Shown here in pieces: positions 41,852 to 52,819 of a stretch of DNA of 64,000 bases. The stretch covers positions 1,910,948 to 1,974,947 of the forward strand of contig NZ_JACHUZ010000013.1 of NCBI RefSeq assembly GCF_019903425.1, written 5' to 3'. A program made the position numbers and the translations under genes. Each line of letters starts with the position of its first letter. Position 1 is the first letter of the stretch. The notes beneath the pieces are model-generated. The model did not search any database. It saw nothing but the letters and a program-made list of their open reading frames with translations, and had not been told where the DNA came from. This DNA is from Vreelandella halophila (GTDB lineage Bacteria; Pseudomonadota; Gammaproteobacteria; Pseudomonadales; Oleiphilaceae).

Positions 41852-42886
41852 ATGGTGTATCGAAAACAGGTTGTCTGGACAGGGTTATTGGTGTTCCTGC
41901 TGGTTGGTATCGCGCCGGCACAGACGCCACAGGCACCGATTGACCAACTCGGCCTCACGGAGCTCACCCGGGCAGCATCCGGGCTGGACCGTATCCGCAG
42001 CCTGGTGATCGCCAGGGAAGGAGAGCTGGTCTACGGGCGTACCTTCCGTGGTCCGGCGCTGGACCAGCCCGTGAACATCAAGTCCCTGAGCAAGACAGTG
42101 CACTCCGCCGTGGTGGGCATCGCCATTGATCGGGGCGTCTTTGAGGGCACGGATCAGCCCATCACGGAGCTTCTGCCCGCCCCGGAAGACGCCAGCTCCA
42201 GGCTCAGCGAGGTCACGGTTGGCAATCTGCTCTCCATGCAGGCCGGTCTCCAGCGCACCTCGGGGCAGTATTACGGCGCCTGGGTGAGCAGCGACAACTG
42301 GGTGGACTACGCCCTCAGCCGGGAGTTCGTGGCGGAGCCCGGTGGGCCCATGCTGTATTCCACCGGCAGCTATCACATCCTGGCGGCAGCGCTGGTTCGG
42401 GCTACCGGGGAAAGCCTCCTGACACTCACCCGCCGCTGGCTTGGCAACCCCCTCAACATCCGCATTCCGGATTGGCCCACCGACCCCCAGAGCATACACT
42501 TCGGCGGTAATGACATGCGGCTCTCCCCGTTGGCGTTACTGCAGATTGGTGAGCTCTACCGTAATGGCGGCCTGCATGAGGGCAAGCGGGTGCTGTCGGC
42601 CAACTGGATCGAGCGTTCCTGGAAAGAGCGGGGCCGATCACGGTATACCGACGACCGGTACGGTTACGGTTGGTTCACGACCACGCTCAACGGCTTTCAG
42701 GCCCACTACGGTCGCGGCTATGGTGGGCAGATGCTTTACGTGGTTCCCGGGCTGGATCTGACCGTCGTTGTAACCGCCGACCCGACGCCCCCCTCAAGTC
42801 CGGGGTTCACGCAGAAACTGGACCGCCTGCTGGAAGCGCACGCGCTACCGGAACTGGAGAATGCCGGTGTCGATCCTCAACCCTGA
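41852..42886 (+). CDS. Exported serine hydrolase (class C beta-lactamase-like)
   Basis: 344 residues from ATG 41852, giving a clean signal peptide (helix about 6-21, APA-type cleavage). The catalytic SxxK is SLSKTVHSA, the second motif YSTGSYHIL replaces YxN, and HYGRGYGGQMLYV holds the late KTG-like position. This is the layout of penicillin-binding-protein/esterase EstB-type hydrolases (PF00144). It overlaps the next gene by 26 bp. Confidence 0.86.
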   Translation: MVYRKQVVWTGLLVFLLVGIAPAQTPQAPIDQLGLTELTRAASGLDRIRSLVIAREGELVYGRTFRGPALDQPVNIKSLSKTVHSAVVGIAIDRGVFEGTDQPITELLPAPEDASSRLSEVTVGNLLSMQAGLQRTSGQYYGAWVSSDNWVDYALSREFVAEPGGPMLYSTGSYHILAAALVRATGESLLTLTRRWLGNPLNIRIPDWPTDPQSIHFGGNDMRLSPLALLQIGELYRNGGLHEGKRVLSANWIERSWKERGRSRYTDDRYGYGWFTTTLNGFQAHYGRGYGGQMLYVVPGLDLTVVVTADPTPPSSPGFTQKLDRLLEAHALPELENAGVDPQP

Positions 42887-43904
42887 AAGCTGGACGCTGC
42901 TTCAGAGCATTATTGTTTTCAGTCTCTGCGCCCTGGTAATCGCCATTGCGGGCACACGCATTACGCGGGTGGTGGACCAGCTGGCCGACCGCACCGGCCT
43001 GGGCGAGGCGACCGCCGGTGCGGTGCTGTTGGGAGCAGCCACATCACTGTCCGGATCGGTACTCTCGGTGACGGCCGCGTACCGGGGGCACGCGGAGCTG
43101 GCAGTGAGTAACGCCCTGGGCGGTATCGCGGTCCAGACCTTCTTTCTGGCCATTGCAGACATGGTCTATCGCCGCGCCAACCTGGAACACGCGGCCGCCT
43201 CCGCCCCGAACATGATGCAGAACGGGCTGCTGATCGCGCTGCTGGCCCTGATCCTGCTGGCACCAACCCTGCCGGATGTCACGCTCTGGCAGGTTCACCC
43301 GATCACCCCGATCCTGATCGGCTTCTACCTCTACGGTACCCGGCTTATCCAGGGCGCCTGGGAGTCGCCCATGTGGCGGCCGTCCATCACCCGGGACACC
43401 CGGGAGGACAAGCCCGAGGCCCTGAACCGGATACCACCGCTTGCCCGCCTCTGGACGGAATTCGTGGTGTTGATGGGAACGCTGGGCGCGGCTGGCCTGG
43501 CACTGGAGCCGGCGGCTACGACCATCAGTACCGAGGCTGGGCTGAGCCAGACGGTGGTCGGTATCCTTCTCACGGCGATCAGTACCTCCATCCCGGAACT
43601 GGTGACCTCGGTGGCGGCGGTCCGGCGCGGGGCGCTGACGCTCGCGGTAGGCGGCATCATCGGCGGCAATGCCTTCGATACGCTGTTCATGGCCGCTTCG
43701 GACATTGCCTACCGGGATGGCTCCATCTACCACACCATGGACGCCGACACGGAACGCTGGGTCACGCTGACCCTGCTGATGGCCGCCATCCTGATCATGG
43801 GGCTGATCCGCCGGGAGCGCTACGGGCTGGGCCGCATCGGCGCGGAAAGCCTGGCGATCATGATGCTCTATATTCTGGGTGTTGCGTTGATGTTCAGTGG
43901 CTGA
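42861..43904 (+). CDS. CaCA-family sodium/calcium exchanger-like protein
   Basis: 347 residues, about ten helices in two halves. The alpha repeats are GEATAGAVLLGAATSLSGSV (about 50-70) and SQTVVGILLTAISTSIPELV (about 228-247), the second keeping the T-S-x-P-E core; the first has T-S-L-S-G-S, lacking the usual P-E acidic residue. The family exchanges Ca2+ for Na+ or H+. Loss of the acidic residue in repeat 1 may change ion choice. Overlaps the hydrolase by 26 bp. Confidence 0.83.
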   Translation: MPVSILNPESWTLLQSIIVFSLCALVIAIAGTRITRVVDQLADRTGLGEATAGAVLLGAATSLSGSVLSVTAAYRGHAELAVSNALGGIAVQTFFLAIADMVYRRANLEHAAASAPNMMQNGLLIALLALILLAPTLPDVTLWQVHPITPILIGFYLYGTRLIQGAWESPMWRPSITRDTREDKPEALNRIPPLARLWTEFVVLMGTLGAAGLALEPAATTISTEAGLSQTVVGILLTAISTSIPELVTSVAAVRRGALTLAVGGIIGGNAFDTLFMAASDIAYRDGSIYHTMDADTERWVTLTLLMAAILIMGLIRRERYGLGRIGAESLAIMMLYILGVALMFSG

Positions 43905-43929
43905 CCACCGGGATTAGCACTGCGTGGTG

Positions 43930-44118
43930 TCAGCCTTTGGGAAAGACCCTGTCCAGGGTGTAGTAGAGCGGGCAGAACCCGGTGAATGCGCTCTGCAGGA
44001 GTGTCAGGCCCAGCAGCGCCGGGACCATGAGCCAGAGTGGGTCGCCGTAGTGGCCAAGGCCTACGGTCAACGTGATGATCAGGCCGACAATGCCGTCGTG
44101 AAGTTCGCGTTTGCTCAT
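43930..44118 (-). CDS. YgaP-like/DUF2892 small membrane protein
   Basis: 62 residues from ATG 44118. Two hydrophobic helices with a short loop (DGIVGLIITLTVGL, then LWLMVPALLGLTLLQSAFTGFCPLYYTLDRV). The FTGFCPLY motif with its Cys is a hallmark of DUF2892 inner-membrane proteins, which also form the tail of YgaP rhodaneses. Single gene. The 220 bp upstream contain a CCGCAG-GTT-CTGCGG hairpin but no gene. Confidence 0.84.
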   Translation of the reverse strand: MSKRELHDGIVGLIITLTVGLGHYGDPLWLMVPALLGLTLLQSAFTGFCPLYYTLDRVFPKG

Positions 44119-44338
44119 GATGCAGCCTTTAGTGGAAATATAAGGCAGTGTACGGTAACTGCTACGGCACGGTTCAACCCCGCTTCCGCAGGTTCTGCGG
44201 AATGACTTTGGCCCCAGGGGTAACGGCTCGGTTGCGGGAAGGGAAACTGCGGCGTCGGCAGTGCTGCTGACACCTGATCGTATTCGTAAGGCTTTTGAGT
44301 CAGCATAATGGGTGCTGATCTTTGAATGGAGGTGCTGT

Positions 44339-45484
44339 ATGACGCGACCGGAGTCAGAGCCACGGGGCATGTTCCGCTCCGTAATGTCCCTGGGCCACAT
44401 CCGGGGTATCCGTATCGAGCTTCACGCGAGCTGGCTGGTCATCTTCGCGCTTCTGCTCTTTACCATGACCACGGGGCTGCGGGATCAGTTCGCGGCCTGG
44501 TCGTTCAGCCAGGCCGTGGTCACGGCGCTGCTCACCTCGCTTGCGTTCTTTGCCTCCATCGTTGCCCATGAACTGGGCCACAGCCTGGTGGCCATCCGGC
44601 GGGGGGTGCCGGTCAGGGCGATTACTCTGTTCATTTTTGGCGGCGTTGCCCAGCTCGGCAGGGACAGTGAGAGCGCCGAGGACGAGTTCTGGATCGCCAT
44701 CGCCGGACCGGCCGTCAGTTTCGTGCTGGCCGTTGTGTTCGGGGTGCTCTCCGGGCTGGCGGGGTCCGAGTCCTGGTCCGTGGGGCTGGGCTGGCTGGCG
44801 GTGATCAACTTCATGGTGGCTGTATTCAACCTCGTTCCCGGCTTTCCGCTGGACGGCGGCCGTGTCCTGCGGGCGCTGGTGTGGAAATTTACCGGCGATG
44901 CCGGCAAAGGGATGCGCGCGGCGGTGGCTGGTGGCCGCCTCGTGGCCTATGGTCTGTTCGCCTGGGGGCTCTGGCGCATTCTGGTTGAGGGCAATCTGCT
45001 CGGTGGTTTCTGGCTTATGCTGCTGGCTTGGTTCCTGCTCAATATGGCGGAAGGGCACGGCCAGCAGTTCAGCCTTCAGAAGCAGCTCCGCGGGATCCGG
45101 GCAGGCGCGCTGGCGACTCCGGATGTGCCGCGTGTGGCGCCCTCAACCACGGTTGAGGAATGGATCCACAACCGCGTACTGCCCGAAGGCCAGCGTTCCT
45201 ACATGGTGGATGACGGGCACCGTGTACTCGGGCTGGTCAGCCTTAGTGACACCAGCGCCACCGACCGTGAACGCTGGTCCGAACTGCGGATCGCGGATCT
45301 CATGACGCCCATCGAAAAGGTTGTGCGTGTTGCCCCGGAGACGGAAGCAACCGAGGTACTGGCTACCATGACCGAACACAACCTGAACCAGCTGCCGGTC
45401 ATGGAGGGTGATCGTGTTGTGGGCTGGATAGACCGGGAGCGTCTGCTCAGGACCGTGAACCTGCACCTGGAACTCAAGGCCTAG
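44339..45484 (+). CDS. Site-2 protease-family zinc metalloprotease with CBS domains
   Basis: 381 residues from ATG 44339 with GGAGG upstream. Zinc motif HELGH in ASIVAHELGHSLVAIRRG at about 75-90 and the third ligand in NLVPGFPLDGGRVLRAL. Six or so membrane helices are followed by a C-terminal CBS pair (VAPSTTVEEWI and APETEATEVLATMTEHNLNQLPV). This is the M50B peptidase-CBS layout of archaeal and bacterial S2P. Substrate unknown. Confidence 0.92.
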   Translation: MTRPESEPRGMFRSVMSLGHIRGIRIELHASWLVIFALLLFTMTTGLRDQFAAWSFSQAVVTALLTSLAFFASIVAHELGHSLVAIRRGVPVRAITLFIFGGVAQLGRDSESAEDEFWIAIAGPAVSFVLAVVFGVLSGLAGSESWSVGLGWLAVINFMVAVFNLVPGFPLDGGRVLRALVWKFTGDAGKGMRAAVAGGRLVAYGLFAWGLWRILVEGNLLGGFWLMLLAWFLLNMAEGHGQQFSLQKQLRGIRAGALATPDVPRVAPSTTVEEWIHNRVLPEGQRSYMVDDGHRVLGLVSLSDTSATDRERWSELRIADLMTPIEKVVRVAPETEATEVLATMTEHNLNQLPVMEGDRVVGWIDRERLLRTVNLHLELKA

Positions 45485-45493
45485 CCTGGGCCC

Positions 45494-48400
45494 TCAGCCG
45501 GTTCCAGTGTGCTTGCGGATGCTCGCCATCAGGTCCTCCAGCACCATGTAGAAACAGGGCACCAGGAAGAGGATCAGGGCCGTGGCGAAGATGATGCCGA
45601 AGCCCAGTGAGACCGCCATCGGGATCAGGTAGGTGGCCTGCAGGGAGGTCTCCAGGATGATGGGCGTCAAGCCACCGAAGGTGGTGATGGTGGTCAGCAT
45701 GATCGGGCGGAAACGGCGCATGCCGGCCTCATAGATAGCCTCGAAGGCGGTGCGGTCACCGCGCCGGCGGTTGGCGTAGTCGACCATGATCAGCGAATCG
45801 TTCACCACCACGCCCGAGAGCGCCACGATGCCCATCATGCTGACCAGCGAGATATCGAGGCCCAGGATCATGTGCCCGATAATGGCGCCAATGGCGCCGA
45901 AGGGGATGGCCAGCATCACGATGATGGGCTGGATGTAGCTGCGGAAGGCGACGGCCAGCAGGGCATAGATCACGCCCATGGCCAGCAGGAAGGCGCCGTA
46001 GAGGGTGCTGGTGGACTCCCGGAGATCCGCCTGGCTGCCCTCGAATGTCCAGGTGAGGCCCGGGAAGTCCGCGCGCAGCTGGGGCAGCACCTCGGACTGG
46101 ATAGCGGTCAGCACCCGGGAAATGTCGCTCTTGGGCTCCACATCCATACCCACGGTGATCACGCGCCGGCCGTCACGACGGTCGATGGACCGGAAAGCCG
46201 AGCCCATCGAGCTGTCCGCCACATCCATCAGGGGCACTTCACCGCCTTCGGGCATCTGGACCACGAATTCCTGCAGGTGGCGCAGATCCTGGCGTTCATG
46301 CTCAGGCAGACGAACGCGGATCTCGTTCTCGTTGGTACCGCGCAGCTGGCGCAGGGCCACGGCGCCGTAAAAGGCATCCCGAACCTGGTCCCCCACCTCC
46401 GCGGGGCTGAGCCCCAGTGCGCGCCCCTGGGCGTTGAGCGTCATATCCAGCTGTGGCTTGCCGGCGGCGTGGCTGTCCGAGACATCGCGGGTGGAACTGA
46501 ATTCCTCCATGCGCTCGAGGAAGGTCTCGCTGGCGCGGGCCAACACATCGATGTCCGAGTGGCTGAGGTCCACGGCGATGTCATCCCGCCAGGAACCCGG
46601 GCCCTGTTCGGCCTCGAAGGTGATCTGGTCGATACCGCGGAAGTCACCGATCTCGCTGCGCCACAGATCCACGATCTCCTTCACGCTCATGCCGCGCTCA
46701 TGCTCCGGGCGCAGGACGATCTCCACGTCGATGGCCCGTTCGCCGCGCACGTTGGTCTTGATACCTTCGGCGTGCTCATCGAGGTTGTGTTCATCAAACA
46801 GGCGCTGGGTGGACTCGGTGATCTGCATGGCGATCTCACCGGCGCGGCGGGTGGTGGTGCCCACCGGCAGGGTGACGCCGGCCTCGATCTCGTCAGCCGG
46901 GACTTCCGGCATCATGATCATGCCCATGTGATCGCTGATCGCGTAGGAGCCCACCACGGCCATTACCGCCACCACCACGCTCAGCGTGGCGTAACGGAAA
47001 CGCAGGCTGATATCGAGCAGGGGCCGGTAGAAGCGGTTGATCACGCCCTCAAAGCCCCGGGAGAACACGCGCTGGATACTGTGCAGCGCATGACCGTAAA
47101 CGGTGACGGTGCTGCGGCCGCTGTGTCCCAGGTGGGCGGGCAGAATGAACAGGGCCTCGAACAGGGAGATGGCGAGCACCACGATCACCACGGCCCCCAT
47201 GGGCCACCAGAAACTGCCCATGACGCCAGGGATGAACAGGAGTGGAAGGAAGGCCACGATATTGGTGAGAATGCTGAAGGTAACGGGCCCGGCGATGTCC
47301 TTCGTACCCTGGATGGCGGCGGTCATGAAGTCCATGCCCTGTTCCCGGTACTCGTAGATGTTCTCGCCCACCACAATGGCGTCGTCCACCACGATCCCGA
47401 GTACCACCAGGAAGCCGAACATGGAGATCATGTTGATGCTGACCCCGAGCAGGGGCAGGAACAGCATGCCGCCGACGAAGGAGATGGTCATGCCCATCAT
47501 GATCCAGAACGCCAGGCGGTATTCCAGGAAGAGACTGAGGATGACTAGCACGATCACCATGGCCAGGATCCCGTTCTCCAGGAGCATGGTCATGCGGTCC
47601 TCGAAGTGTTCCGCGCGGTTGCTGTCAATGCGCATCCTGACGCCGTCCGGAAGGGTCTCCTCAAGCTGCGCCATGACATCCTTGCCGGCGGCCGCCACGG
47701 TCAGTGGTGACTGGGTGCCGGTGCGGAAGAGCTCGATTTCCACCGAGGGGACGCCGTCGAAGCGGGAATGGAAGCCGGTTTCATCAAAGCCGTCCCTTAC
47801 GGTGGCGATGTCGCCCAGGGTGACGGTACCGCCGGAGGCATCGCTGCTGATGACAATATCCTTGTAGGCATCGGCCCAGAGGCGGCGCTCCTCCATGCGC
47901 AGCAGGACGTCACCGCCATCGGTGGCCACCGAGCCCGCCGGGATGTCCTTGGCGGAGGCTTCGATGCGCTGGGCGATCTGCTGCAGGGTGAGGTTGTATT
48001 CCCGGAGCCGGTCCCGGGGCACTTCCACTTCCGTGAGGTAGTCCGGAACATCGCTGATGGTGGCCTGGGTGATGCCGTTTTCGGCCAGCAGCCGGTCGCG
48101 GACCTGTTCGCCGAGCTGGCGCAGGGTCCAGATGTCCACGTCGCCGTACAGCACCAGTTCCATGACGTCGTGGGAGCGATTCTGCAGGCGGACCCGGGGC
48201 TCTTCCGCCTCGTCCGGGAAGGTGCGGATCCGGTCCACCTCCTGTTCAATATCCTGGAGCGCCTTCATACGGTTGGCGCCGTTGATCAGCTCCAGGGTGA
48301 TGGTGCCGCTGCCTTCCCGGGCAGTGGAGGTCATCTCCTTGATGTTCTCCAGCCCCTGGACGGCCTCCTCAACCGGCAGCAGGATGCCCTGTTCCACTTC

Positions 48401-48613
48401 TTCCGGAGCGGCGCCAGGGTAGGTGACGGAGACCTGCACAATATCCGGCTCGAATTCCGGGAAGACCTCCTTCTGGAGCTCGAAAGCCATCCAGAGGCCG
48501 CCGCCCAGGAGCAGGATCATCAGCAGGTTGGCGGCGATGGAGTTGCGCGCCATCCAAGCGATCGGGCCGGTCCAGTTCCCGTTATCGTGGTCGCTGTGGT
48601 TGCCGCCGCTCAT
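45494..48613 (-). CDS. RND efflux pump inner-membrane subunit (AcrB/HAE1-like)
   Basis: 1039 residues, typical length. Twelve helices in two halves with large periplasmic loops; landmarks include [21 protein letters not shown] at the start, [20 protein letters not shown] (helix 4 Asp pair) and [21 protein letters not shown] in the second half. Proton-driven export of drugs or other hydrophobic compounds. Last gene of the leftward efflux operon; its ATG overlaps the adaptor stop (ATGA). Confidence 0.95.
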   Translation of the reverse strand: MSGGNHSDHDNGNWTGPIAWMARNSIAANLLMILLLGGGLWMAFELQKEVFPEFEPDIVQVSVTYPGAAPEEVEQGILLPVEEAVQGLENIKEMTSTAREGSGTITLELINGANRMKALQDIEQEVDRIRTFPDEAEEPRVRLQNRSHDVMELVLYGDVDIWTLRQLGEQVRDRLLAENGITQATISDVPDYLTEVEVPRDRLREYNLTLQQIAQRIEASAKDIPAGSVATDGGDVLLRMEERRLWADAYKDIVISSDASGGTVTLGDIATVRDGFDETGFHSRFDGVPSVEIELFRTGTQSPLTVAAAGKDVMAQLEETLPDGVRMRIDSNRAEHFEDRMTMLLENGILAMVIVLVILSLFLEYRLAFWIMMGMTISFVGGMLFLPLLGVSINMISMFGFLVVLGIVVDDAIVVGENIYEYREQGMDFMTAAIQGTKDIAGPVTFSILTNIVAFLPLLFIPGVMGSFWWPMGAVVIVVLAISLFEALFILPAHLGHSGRSTVTVYGHALHSIQRVFSRGFEGVINRFYRPLLDISLRFRYATLSVVVAVMAVVGSYAISDHMGMIMMPEVPADEIEAGVTLPVGTTTRRAGEIAMQITESTQRLFDEHNLDEHAEGIKTNVRGERAIDVEIVLRPEHERGMSVKEIVDLWRSEIGDFRGIDQITFEAEQGPGSWRDDIAVDLSHSDIDVLARASETFLERMEEFSSTRDVSDSHAAGKPQLDMTLNAQGRALGLSPAEVGDQVRDAFYGAVALRQLRGTNENEIRVRLPEHERQDLRHLQEFVVQMPEGGEVPLMDVADSSMGSAFRSIDRRDGRRVITVGMDVEPKSDISRVLTAIQSEVLPQLRADFPGLTWTFEGSQADLRESTSTLYGAFLLAMGVIYALLAVAFRSYIQPIIVMLAIPFGAIGAIIGHMILGLDISLVSMMGIVALSGVVVNDSLIMVDYANRRRGDRTAFEAIYEAGMRRFRPIMLTTITTFGGLTPIILETSLQATYLIPMAVSLGFGIIFATALILFLVPCFYMVLEDLMASIRKHTGTG

Positions 48614-49830
48614 CCGTCGTCCTCTTCGGTGCGCAGGTCGGCCCCGTCGACAACACTGGCGAGGTCGCTGGTGACCACGGCTTCGCCGTCTTCAACGCCA
48701 TCGCTGACGTAAGCGTATTCGGCGTCCCGGAAGGCGATTTTCACGTCCCGGATGGAAAGCGAACCGTCTTCCATCACCCAGACCGTGTCATTGCGGCGGA
48801 TGTGGTTACGGTCCAGGCGCACCACATCCGTGATCTCCCGGCCTTCAATGGCGGTGTTCAGGAAGGAGCCGATCAGCAGGGGCGGCTTGTCGGGGGCGTC
48901 GGCGTCCAGGGCGAGCGGATCCTGAACGGTGATCAGCACGCGGGCCAGCCGGGTGTCTTCGTTCAGTTCCCCCACCAGGCGCTGCAGGCGCCCCTCGCGA
49001 TGCTGGCCCTGGGGCCAGGCGCTGTTGTTGCGGATGGTGGCCGGTGCGCCGGCCTCGCCACTGCGCTCCTCGAACCGCAGCCAGGGGAGCTCGCTCTGGG
49101 GTACTGTGGCCTCCACCCAGTATTCATCCACCCCCACCAGGCGCCCCAGGGCCTCGCCGGTGCTCACCTGGGTGCCAAGGCTGATGTCACGGCTCAGTAC
49201 CCGGGCGTTGAAGGGCGCGGTGACGCGCGTGCGGTCCAGGTCCAGCTGTGCCTGCCTGAGCGCGGCCTCAGCGGATTCCACCTGTGCCCGGGCCTGTTCC
49301 AGCTGGGGCTGGCGCAGGACCAGGGCCTTGTTGGTGCCTTCAAGCTCTTCGCCCAGCAGCTCGAATTCCTGCTCGGCCACGTTCTGGCGGCCCTGTTCAA
49401 TGTCGAGGTCGGAACGGGCCTGGCGAAGCTCACTGCGCCGCTGCTGGAGCGTGGCCTCGTAGTCGGCGGGGTCAATCCGCACCAGCATGTCGCCTTTCTC
49501 GACCATACCCCCGGGCATGAACTCGGGAGCCCGCTCGACGATCTGACCCCCGACCCGGGGCCTTAACGTCAGTTCCCGGGCGGCGCGGACCTGGCCCATG
49601 GCGGTGATGGTGGGGCGGTAGTTGCCTTTTTCGGCCGAGGTAACGTCCACCAGCATTGCGGTTTCCCGTGCCGTGTCCGGCCCGCGCGTGGCGGTGGGCT
49701 CGGTGCGGAACACCAGCCACACCAGTGCCGCTCCCAGTGCCAGGATCACCAGGGAGATGAACGCGGTCTTGAGGCGGCCGGCGCGGCCAGTCTCCGGGCG
49801 TGCTGCGCTGTCGTTGATCGGTTCGTTCAT
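48610..49830 (-). CDS. RND efflux periplasmic adaptor (membrane fusion protein)
   Basis: 406 residues. An N-terminal membrane anchor (about 20-42), lipoyl halves ([32 protein letters not shown] and the returning [16 protein letters not shown]) and a coiled-coil hairpin between them ([15 protein letters not shown]... to ...[11 protein letters not shown]) are clear. It joins the RND pump to the outer-membrane channel. Overlaps both neighbours by 4 bp. Confidence 0.94.
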   Translation of the reverse strand: MNEPINDSAARPETGRAGRLKTAFISLVILALGAALVWLVFRTEPTATRGPDTARETAMLVDVTSAEKGNYRPTITAMGQVRAARELTLRPRVGGQIVERAPEFMPGGMVEKGDMLVRIDPADYEATLQQRRSELRQARSDLDIEQGRQNVAEQEFELLGEELEGTNKALVLRQPQLEQARAQVESAEAALRQAQLDLDRTRVTAPFNARVLSRDISLGTQVSTGEALGRLVGVDEYWVEATVPQSELPWLRFEERSGEAGAPATIRNNSAWPQGQHREGRLQRLVGELNEDTRLARVLITVQDPLALDADAPDKPPLLIGSFLNTAIEGREITDVVRLDRNHIRRNDTVWVMEDGSLSIRDVKIAFRDAEYAYVSDGVEDGEAVVTSDLASVVDGADLRTEEDDG

Positions 49831-51218
49831 CCTGTCTCGCTCGCAGAGTCGTTACGGGGGTCAAAACCGCCGGCCAGCGCCCGGTAGAGGGCGATGCGGT
49901 ACTCCAGAAGCTGGCGCCGGGCGCTGATCAGGCTGCGCTCCAGGTCCTGGCGGTCGGTCAGGGCGGTCAGCACATCGATGTAGCCGACCTGGCCGTTGAA
50001 ATACTGTTGCCGGAGCTGTTCGTAGGTGGCCTCGGCCAGTTCCCGCTGGCGCTCTATGCGCTCTATGGCCTGGCGTTGTTTGCGCTCGCGGACCAGGGCG
50101 TCCTCAACCTCCTGGAAGGCGGTGAGCACGGTCTGGCCGTAGTCATAAAGGCGTTGGCGGCGAACGGCCCGGGCCTGGCTGACCTGGGCATCGCGCTGGC
50201 CGGCGTCGATCAGGGGGGCAACCAGGTTGGCGGCCAGGGTGGTGGCCCAGTTGTCGAACAGGTCCTGAACGCTGTTTTCCTGCGTTGAGGCGGAGGCTGA
50301 AAGGGTCAGGCGCGGGAACTGGTTGCTGATGGCGGCGGCCAGGTCCGCATCGGCGGCCTGGAGCTGGTTGTAGGCCTGGCGCACGTCCGGGCGGCGCTGG
50401 ACCAGTTCCGCTGGCACCCCTGTGTCCGGCAGCGGGGGCAGCTCAGAGGGCAGACCGCGACCGTCCGGCAACTCGGTATTCCGGGGCGCCCGGCCCAGAA
50501 GCACGGCCAGCTGGTTCTCCAGAACCCGGAGCTCCGATTCCGTACCCAGCCGCTGTTCCTCGGTGGATTCCAGCAGCTGGCGCTGGCGCAGCACATCCGC
50601 GCTCCCCGCCTGGCCGCTGCCGAACTGGGTCTCCAGCAGTTTCATTACATTGCGGTTGGTCTCGATCTGGGACTCAGCGAGATCAAGCTGGGCCCGCTGG
50701 GCGCGCAGCTGGTACCAGGTGCGGGTAACCTCGGCGGAAAGCGACAGCGCGGCTGTCTGGTAGTCCGCACGGGTGGCGCGGGTCCGGAACTGTTCCGCTT
50801 CCACCTGGGAATTGATCCGGCCCCAAAGATCCACTTCGTATTCGGAGCTCAGCCCAAGGCGCAGGCTCTCTTCGGCATCGCTGCCGTCACTGTTGCTGAC
50901 TTCACCGTCAGCGGTGGCGTTCAGGTCCGGGTAGAGGTCCGCGGATTGCTGGTCCACGGCGGCGCGGGCTTCGCGCAGGCGCTGCCACGCGCTGAGCACG
51001 TCCAGGTTGGCGTTGAGTCCGTCCTCCACCAGCTGATTGAGGCTGTCATCCTTAAAGCTTCGCCACCAGCGTTCAGGCGCCGGTTCATCGCCAGAGGTCG
51101 AGAATGTCTCGGGGACGGTAACCGGTGGTTCCGGCTCTTGTTCCGGCTGGGAGGCGCAACCGGCTATGAGGCCGGCCAGCAGCAGTACCATCAGGCGTTC
51201 AGGCATGGATCCCAACAT
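49827..51218 (-). CDS. NodT/OprM-type outer-membrane efflux lipoprotein
   Basis: 463 residues. Lipobox LLLAGLIAGCAS near residue 20 gives a lipidated Cys; ATG 51218 or ATG 51206 could start it. Two OEP repeats of long helices follow (LGLSSEYEVDLWGRINSQVEAEQ typical). RRPDVRQAYNQLQAADADLAAAISNQFPRLTLSAS is the conserved second-repeat segment. It is the first gene of the tripartite efflux operon. Confidence 0.94.
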   Translation of the reverse strand: MLGSMPERLMVLLLAGLIAGCASQPEQEPEPPVTVPETFSTSGDEPAPERWWRSFKDDSLNQLVEDGLNANLDVLSAWQRLREARAAVDQQSADLYPDLNATADGEVSNSDGSDAEESLRLGLSSEYEVDLWGRINSQVEAEQFRTRATRADYQTAALSLSAEVTRTWYQLRAQRAQLDLAESQIETNRNVMKLLETQFGSGQAGSADVLRQRQLLESTEEQRLGTESELRVLENQLAVLLGRAPRNTELPDGRGLPSELPPLPDTGVPAELVQRRPDVRQAYNQLQAADADLAAAISNQFPRLTLSASASTQENSVQDLFDNWATTLAANLVAPLIDAGQRDAQVSQARAVRRQRLYDYGQTVLTAFQEVEDALVRERKQRQAIERIERQRELAEATYEQLRQQYFNGQVGYIDVLTALTDRQDLERSLISARRQLLEYRIALYRALAGGFDPRNDSASETG

Positions 51219-51299
51219 TGGTTTCGGGGGGGGCGATTTAACCAGGCCAAGCCTATCAGCCTGTCGAAGGCATGACTATTACAGCTCTGGCTATCGGGG

Positions 51300-52652
51300 C
51301 TATTCGAATTCCTTACTGATCACGTCCCTGTAATTTCGGATCCTCTGGACATAGTGCACGGGCTCGTAACCCCGGGCATAGCCGTAGCGGGTGCTGGGGT
51401 AGTAGCGCTTGTCGGCCTTGAGGGGCAGCACCTGGCGCATCTGCTCCCAGGAGTCCGGGTTTCGGTCGAGGTTGCGTGCCAGCTGGCGAGCGTCGAGCAG
51501 GTGCCCGCGCCCGATGTTGTAACTGGCCAGTGCCAGGAAGGTGCGGTCGGGTTCGGGGATGCTCTCCGGGAGTCGGGCATGGCGATCCGCAAGATAGCGG
51601 GCCCCACCATCAATGGCCTGGGCCGCATCAAGCCGGTTGTCCACTCCCAGTGAGCCGGCTGTGCGTTGGGTTAGCATCATGATGCCGCGCACCCCGGTGG
51701 GGGAAACAGCGTTCGGGTCCCAGTGGGATTCCTGGTAGGCGAGGGCGGCCAGCAGTTCAGCGGGCATGCCGGTTTTCTCCGCCGCCCTTATGAAGTGCTC
51801 GCGGTACTGCGGAAGGCGCTCTTCAATGCGTCGATTCAGGGCGCGCAGATCCACAAAGTCGAATTCCCCGATGTAGGAGTAGTATTTGTTTTCCATGGCC
51901 ATGATGGCTTCGTCACCGGCGCGGCTGTTCATCCATTCGCGTGCGGTGCCGGCCAGCTCATCGGCGCCCGCCGGGAGATACCAGCCTAGGTTCTGCCCTT
52001 GGGTCAGGTTCATGGCAACTTCCAGATGCGGCCAGTGGCGGCGTGTGAGCTGGACGATGTTGGAGTCCGCCACAGTGCAGTCGAACCGCTGTTCCGCCAC
52101 CTGTGACAGCAGTACCTCCGTGGTCCGGTCACTGGTGCTGAAGGTGATGCCCTCATGCTTGTCCGCCAGCTCATTGAGGGTTTCCACATAGCTCGAGCTG
52201 TCGGTAACGCGGACCTCAAGGCCGGCGATGTCCTCGGGCAGTCGCGGTAATGGCCGGCCCTCCCGGTGGCACACCAGCTGTTCTGTGACTTCGCGGTGGG
52301 CTGGTCCCTGAGTGAAACGCTCGTTCCGGGAGGGCCGGTGGGTGAGCCCGGAGGCGGCCAGGTGCGCCGTACCTTCCTCCAGTGCCTCGATCACACCGGC
52401 GGTCGATTCGTGCATAGTCCACTTTACGTCCCAGCCCTGGGCCTGGGCGAACTCGCTTACCAGATCGTATTCCGGGCCCGCGGGCTGCTCGTGGCGGTTC
52501 AGGTAATAGGTGGTGGCACCATTACGGGCGGCCACTTTGAGCACGCCGTCTTCTTCCACTGAGTCCATTGAGACGGGCTCGTGGGAGCTGTCACCGCATG
52601 CGGCCAGCAGGGTGGCCGCAATCGGCAGCAGCAGGGCGGAAAGGAAACGCAT
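51300..52652 (-). CDS. mltF: Membrane-bound lytic murein transglycosylase F
   Basis: 450 residues from ATG 52652 with GGAG six bases upstream; longer starts exist. Lipobox LLAACG near residue 17. An N-terminal solute-binding (SBP_bac_3) domain is followed by an SLT domain with catalytic Glu in ALAYQESHWDPNAVSPTGVRGIMML at about 320-345 and ASYNIGRGH. This two-domain layout is specific to MltF. It cleaves peptidoglycan at the outer membrane. Confidence 0.93.
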   Translation of the reverse strand: MRFLSALLLPIAATLLAACGDSSHEPVSMDSVEEDGVLKVAARNGATTYYLNRHEQPAGPEYDLVSEFAQAQGWDVKWTMHESTAGVIEALEEGTAHLAASGLTHRPSRNERFTQGPAHREVTEQLVCHREGRPLPRLPEDIAGLEVRVTDSSSYVETLNELADKHEGITFSTSDRTTEVLLSQVAEQRFDCTVADSNIVQLTRRHWPHLEVAMNLTQGQNLGWYLPAGADELAGTAREWMNSRAGDEAIMAMENKYYSYIGEFDFVDLRALNRRIEERLPQYREHFIRAAEKTGMPAELLAALAYQESHWDPNAVSPTGVRGIMMLTQRTAGSLGVDNRLDAAQAIDGGARYLADRHARLPESIPEPDRTFLALASYNIGRGHLLDARQLARNLDRNPDSWEQMRQVLPLKADKRYYPSTRYGYARGYEPVHYVQRIRNYRDVISKEFE

Positions 52653-52819
52653 CCGGGACTCCTTCATTATTAACTCAAAGTCATTATAGTTCATTGCTGA
52701 ATACGACCAGACCCCGGTTCCGGATTGCAGGTGGGGATGTCTGGCGCTGCCCGTGGCGCTAGTATTGAGTGATCTCGCCCGTGCGTGTGGCGGGTTGGCC
52801 TGGGCAACTCGGTGGTATC

